64,000 bases of DNA from Rhodobacter sp. (lineage in GTDB: Bacteria; Pseudomonadota; Alphaproteobacteria; Rhodobacterales; Rhodobacteraceae), in contig JAIXXB010000011.1 of NCBI GenBank assembly GCA_027490955.1, positions 25,533 to 89,532 on the forward strand. The letters run 5' to 3'. Under the pieces are notes generated by a model that searched no databases, was not told where the DNA came from, and worked only from the letters and a program-made list of their open reading frames with translations. Below, one piece after another: positions 61,613 through 64,000 of the stretch (within the stretch, counting starts at the first letter, position 1; each line of letters opens with the position of its first letter). The position numbers and the translations under genes were made by a program.

Positions 61613-62104
61613 CTAACCAAGGAAACAGTATTCCACAGGGCTCTCATACCAACCTTTGATGTCGCGCTTCCATTTGCCGGGGAATTGCGCTTCGCAGTAA
61701 TCGGCGCGTTCTTCTGCCGTACACTTCCCGTTCTTTTCAAAGTCGAAGCAATCTTTGATTGTCGGCTCTTCTTCTTGAGCAGGGGGTCTGGATTCGATTG
61801 TTGTGACGACAAAGCTGACGGCCTCACCGCCAGCCGCCGCAGGCACATTGGCGGACAGCCATGCATTCAGCGCCGCGCTGTCGCGGATGATGGCTTCGGT
61901 CAGGCCAGCATTGCCTGTATTGTAAAAGATGACAGTCCCGCCGCGCAGAACGCGCAGGGCAGGGCGGTAGATGCCATCTTCGCCGCGCGTGTTCAGAATT
62001 GTCACCTCGACTGTTTCGGCAAAGGCGGGGGGGGCCATGACGGCAGTTGACAAGGCGCTGGCCAAAACAAACGCGCGGATCAGGGGGAATTTGCGGCTGG
62101 TCAT
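61613..62104 (-). CDS. Secreted hypothetical protein B, tandem paralog
   Basis: This 163-residue protein has a signal peptide (IRAFVLASALSTAVMAPPAFA). The mature domain VEVTILNTRGEDGIYRPALRVLRGGTVIFYNTGNAGLTEAIIRDSAALNAWL closely matches protein A. The C-terminal 45 residues differ, with four cysteines (DCFDFEKNGKCTAEERADYCEAQF). The ATG at 62104 follows TAGGA. The conserved part faintly suggests a cupredoxin-like fold, but no metal ligands are evident. The two copies have diverged mainly in the tail. Confidence 0.72.
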   Translation of the reverse strand: MTSRKFPLIRAFVLASALSTAVMAPPAFAETVEVTILNTRGEDGIYRPALRVLRGGTVIFYNTGNAGLTEAIIRDSAALNAWLSANVPAAAGGEAVSFVVTTIESRPPAQEEEPTIKDCFDFEKNGKCTAEERADYCEAQFPGKWKRDIKGWYESPVEYCFLG

Positions 62105-62366
62105 CACGATACATCCTATTTCGAAAAAACATATACGATCAGATATGATGATCACGAAAAAGCATAGGCAGCAACATATATCGCTGGAAAAGCGTGGCTT
62201 TCGGCGTTATTCAATCTATGGTTGTATTTTTGCGCGCAAATCTGATGATTTTGCCCAATCTATGTGCCTTTGCGCGGCCCAACGCAAAGCGCTGGCATCT
62301 GAAGGTTGATCTGGCGTCACCCACATCCCGCAGGCAAACCCGCGCGCGGGATGTGGTATCGCGCCC

Positions 62367-62717
62367 TTAGGCCAAGGCTGCGGTCACAATCACTTCGACC
62401 TTATAGGCGGGGGCGGCCAGTTTGGATTCGCCCGTGGCGCGTGCGGGCGTGTGGCCTGCAGGCACCCATGCATCCCAAACCGCATTCATCGCGGGAAAAT
62501 CGGCCATATCGGCCAGCCAGATTTGCGCGCTAAGAATGCGGGTTTTGTCCGTGCCAGCGGCAGCCAGAATGCGGTCAACCTCGGCAAGGCAGGTTTTGGT
62601 CTGGGCGGTGATGTCATCGCCCGGCGTGCCCACTTGGCCCGCTACCCAAAGGATGCCGTTATAGGCCACTGCCTCGGACATGCGGGGGCCAATGCCATAG
62701 CGTTTGATTTCGGTCAT
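62367..62717 (-). CDS. RidA-family protein
   Basis: This 116-residue protein is of the RidA/YjgF/UK114 family. Characteristic segments are RYGIGPRMSEAVAYNGILWVAGQV and AGHTPARATGESKLAAPAYKVEVIVTA. RidA proteins hydrolyse reactive enamine/imine intermediates from PLP enzymes; distant subfamilies have other roles. The arginine expected for imine hydrolysis is matched by ARATGESKL only approximately, so the subfamily is unclear. It stands alone. Confidence 0.87.
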   Translation of the reverse strand: MTEIKRYGIGPRMSEAVAYNGILWVAGQVGTPGDDITAQTKTCLAEVDRILAAAGTDKTRILSAQIWLADMADFPAMNAVWDAWVPAGHTPARATGESKLAAPAYKVEVIVTAALA

Positions 62718-62881
62718 GATTGATTTCCTTTCACATGGTGGTCTTGGCTAACCCAAGGCACCCCAAAAGAAAAGTGGGGCATCGGCAAAGCACCGCTTAG
62801 GCAGATTTTCAAAGATTGAAATCGCGCTATGGCTGTATAAAAGCCTGCCCATCCCAAACGTGGTTAATCCAGTGTGACGGC

Positions 62882-63568
62882 ATGCAGATACGGGCAATGT
62901 TTTCGGGGGTGATGCTGGGCCTTTGCCTGATGGTGCCACCTGCCATGGCGCAGCAGGCAGGCGCGGGTGATGTAGCGGCGCAAACATCGCAGGCCGCGCC
63001 CCCCAAACTGGGTCTTTTTGCCTTTTTGCGCCCAAACCCCGAAGCCAAGGCCGAACGCGCCGCGCTGCGCACCGAACGGAAGGCCGCCCGCATTGCCGCC
63101 CGCGAGGCGCAGCGCACCGCAGGTTTGATAGGGCGCGCCGAGGTGGCCAGCCGCGCGGCTGTGCAGGACGGCGTGCAATTTGCGCTGGCCCATAAACCGC
63201 AAGGCCGCTGGTGGTGCGTGCCTTTTGCGCGCATGGTCTCGGGCCTGTCGCTGCGCGGCAATGCCAAAACATGGTGGGAACAGGCCAAAGGCCGCTACCT
63301 GCGCAGCCAAGAGCCGAAAGTGGGCGCAGTGATGGCCTTTGCCGCCAGCCGCGCCATGCCAAAGGGCCATGTCGCAGTGGTCAGCGCCGTGATTTCTGAC
63401 CGCGAGATTTTGGTGGTTCATGCCAATTGGCTGCGCGGGCAAGTGACCCTAGACGACCGCGTGATCGACGTTTCCGAAAACGGCGATTGGAGCCGCGTGC
63501 GCGTGGAAAATGCCGCCCAAACCCTTGGCCGCGTGAACCCTGTGAACGGGTTTATTTATAAAGGTTGA
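62882..63568 (+). CDS. Exported CHAP-domain amidase/endopeptidase
   Basis: This is a 228-residue protein with a signal peptide (MFSGVMLGLCLMVPPAMA). A basic, Ala/Arg-rich linker (residues about 45-85) leads to a CHAP domain with catalytic Cys in RWWCVPFARMVSG and His in KGHVAVVSAV, followed by VHANWLRG. CHAP enzymes cut peptidoglycan peptide bonds. The ATG at 62882 is chosen because it gives a clean signal peptide; a frame from 62816 would add 22 residues before it. Confidence 0.82.
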   Translation: MQIRAMFSGVMLGLCLMVPPAMAQQAGAGDVAAQTSQAAPPKLGLFAFLRPNPEAKAERAALRTERKAARIAAREAQRTAGLIGRAEVASRAAVQDGVQFALAHKPQGRWWCVPFARMVSGLSLRGNAKTWWEQAKGRYLRSQEPKVGAVMAFAASRAMPKGHVAVVSAVISDREILVVHANWLRGQVTLDDRVIDVSENGDWSRVRVENAAQTLGRVNPVNGFIYKG

Positions 63569-63895
63569 TTGGAGCGGGTGAAGGGTGCTGTATCCTCACC
63601 TAGGCTCCACTCAAAACGTAACACCCTGTTTTTATTGGATACTATGATAGCCAGTTCATGACAAGTAGGCTCTTTGTGGTCTACCATTTGGTCTACATTC
63701 CTGATGGCCTAGATGTGCTTCGCCTGACCTACACCAAGCAATCGCCAGAAACTGTTAACGCTGCGCCAAGGGGGCACCTAGGGGGGGGGCATGGACCAGT
63801 GGGGGGGTGTAGGGTAGTGTGTACACAGGCTCTGCCAACGGGGGAGATTTTGGAAATCAGATGGGTTGTAAACCACTGAATGCTAGGCTCAGGAC
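63569..63895. other. Intergenic region with G-tracts, before an IS element
   Basis: There is no supportable gene in these 327 bases; a 73-codon frame at 63658 is Gly-rich because of runs of G. Four G-tracts (63770-63774, 63781-63789, 63801-63807, 63812-63814) lie on the plus strand. The last 25 bases probably include the end of the IS element beyond its transposase stop. Confidence 0.5.
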
Positions 63896-64000
63896 TCATA
63901 GCCAGAACAATACGATTGCGGCAAGTGCGCAGGCGGACAGGAAGATTTCTGGGCGTCGGTCGAACCGCATGGCGACCCTACGCCAATCCTTGATGCGCCC
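63896..64000 (-). mobile_element. IS5-family transposase, C-terminal end, truncated by window edge
   Basis: On the minus strand the frame reads IKDWRRVAMRFDRRPEIF and then LSACALAAIVLFWL before a TGA. This ending is highly typical of IS5-family transposases (DDE type) common in alphaproteobacteria. The rest of the gene lies to the right. GAGTCCTGAGCCTAG after the stop may contain the terminal inverted repeat. Confidence 0.82.

Noticed and set aside
63658..63879. 73-codon frame over the G-tracts
   Set aside because: Its Gly-rich middle comes from the G runs and there is no ribosome-binding site.

Overview
The window looks like a piece of an alphaproteobacterial chromosome from the Rhodobacteraceae. 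The best evidence is the gene order dusB(nifR3)-ntrB-ntrC-ntrY-ntrX-hfq-hflX at 36.7-45.6 kb, the NtrC protein without the sigma54-contact loop, the DUF6477/DUF6456 pair, the IspDF fusion, and the G+C-rich codon use of the right-hand 52 kb. No rRNA, tRNA or CRISPR array was seen.

Bases 1-11.8 kb are visibly A+T-richer, gene-sparse and made of rarely seen families, so this is probably a genomic island or integrated element. It holds: the C-terminal part of a helicase-associated-repeat protein; an overlapping unknown gene; a fusion of an OGFr-like domain to an ADP-ribosylglycohydrolase; a Sel1-repeat protein; a DUF3293 protein; a three-gene minus-strand operon (HEPN-like RNase, large unknown protein, tRNA-guanine-transglycosylase-like enzyme); and a small replication or transfer-like module (HUH-like protein, DUF6626-like and DUF6641-like proteins, A+T-rich DNA with hairpins). 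The HEPN/unknown/TGT-like operon is the best candidate for an undescribed system. The OGFr-ADP-ribosylglycohydrolase fusion is second.

Bases 11.8-15.6 kb carry cell-surface genes (OafA-type acyltransferase, FkbM methyltransferase), each preceded by a copy of the same 25-base terminator. From 15.7 to 36.5 kb are housekeeping and transport genes: a polyamine-type ABC transporter without a binding-protein gene, PPK2, an ATPase-metA-hydrolase cluster, an MFS exporter, a nitroreductase, guaA, a non-pyrrolysine MttB-family methyltransferase, DUF6477/DUF6456, lipA, hpt with a small membrane protein and a diheme cytochrome c, ratA, amtB, pncC, pgpA and ispDF.

Bases 36.7-45.6 kb are the nitrogen-control cluster with hfq and hflX. 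Bases 45.6-56.9 kb hold a penicillin acylase-type hydrolase, a beta-hydroxyacid dehydrogenase, a SYLF lipoprotein, hemB, mfd, a lytic transglycosylase, an HNH endonuclease and MgtC. Bases 57-60.7 kb are the zwf-pgl-pgi operon, which feeds glucose-6-phosphate into the Entner-Doudoroff/pentose phosphate routes, with a LacI-type palindrome in its leader. Downstream of pgi a tandem duplication copied the end of pgi together with a secreted-protein gene. The right end has RidA, a CHAP-domain protein, a G-tract-rich stretch and the end of an IS5-family transposase.
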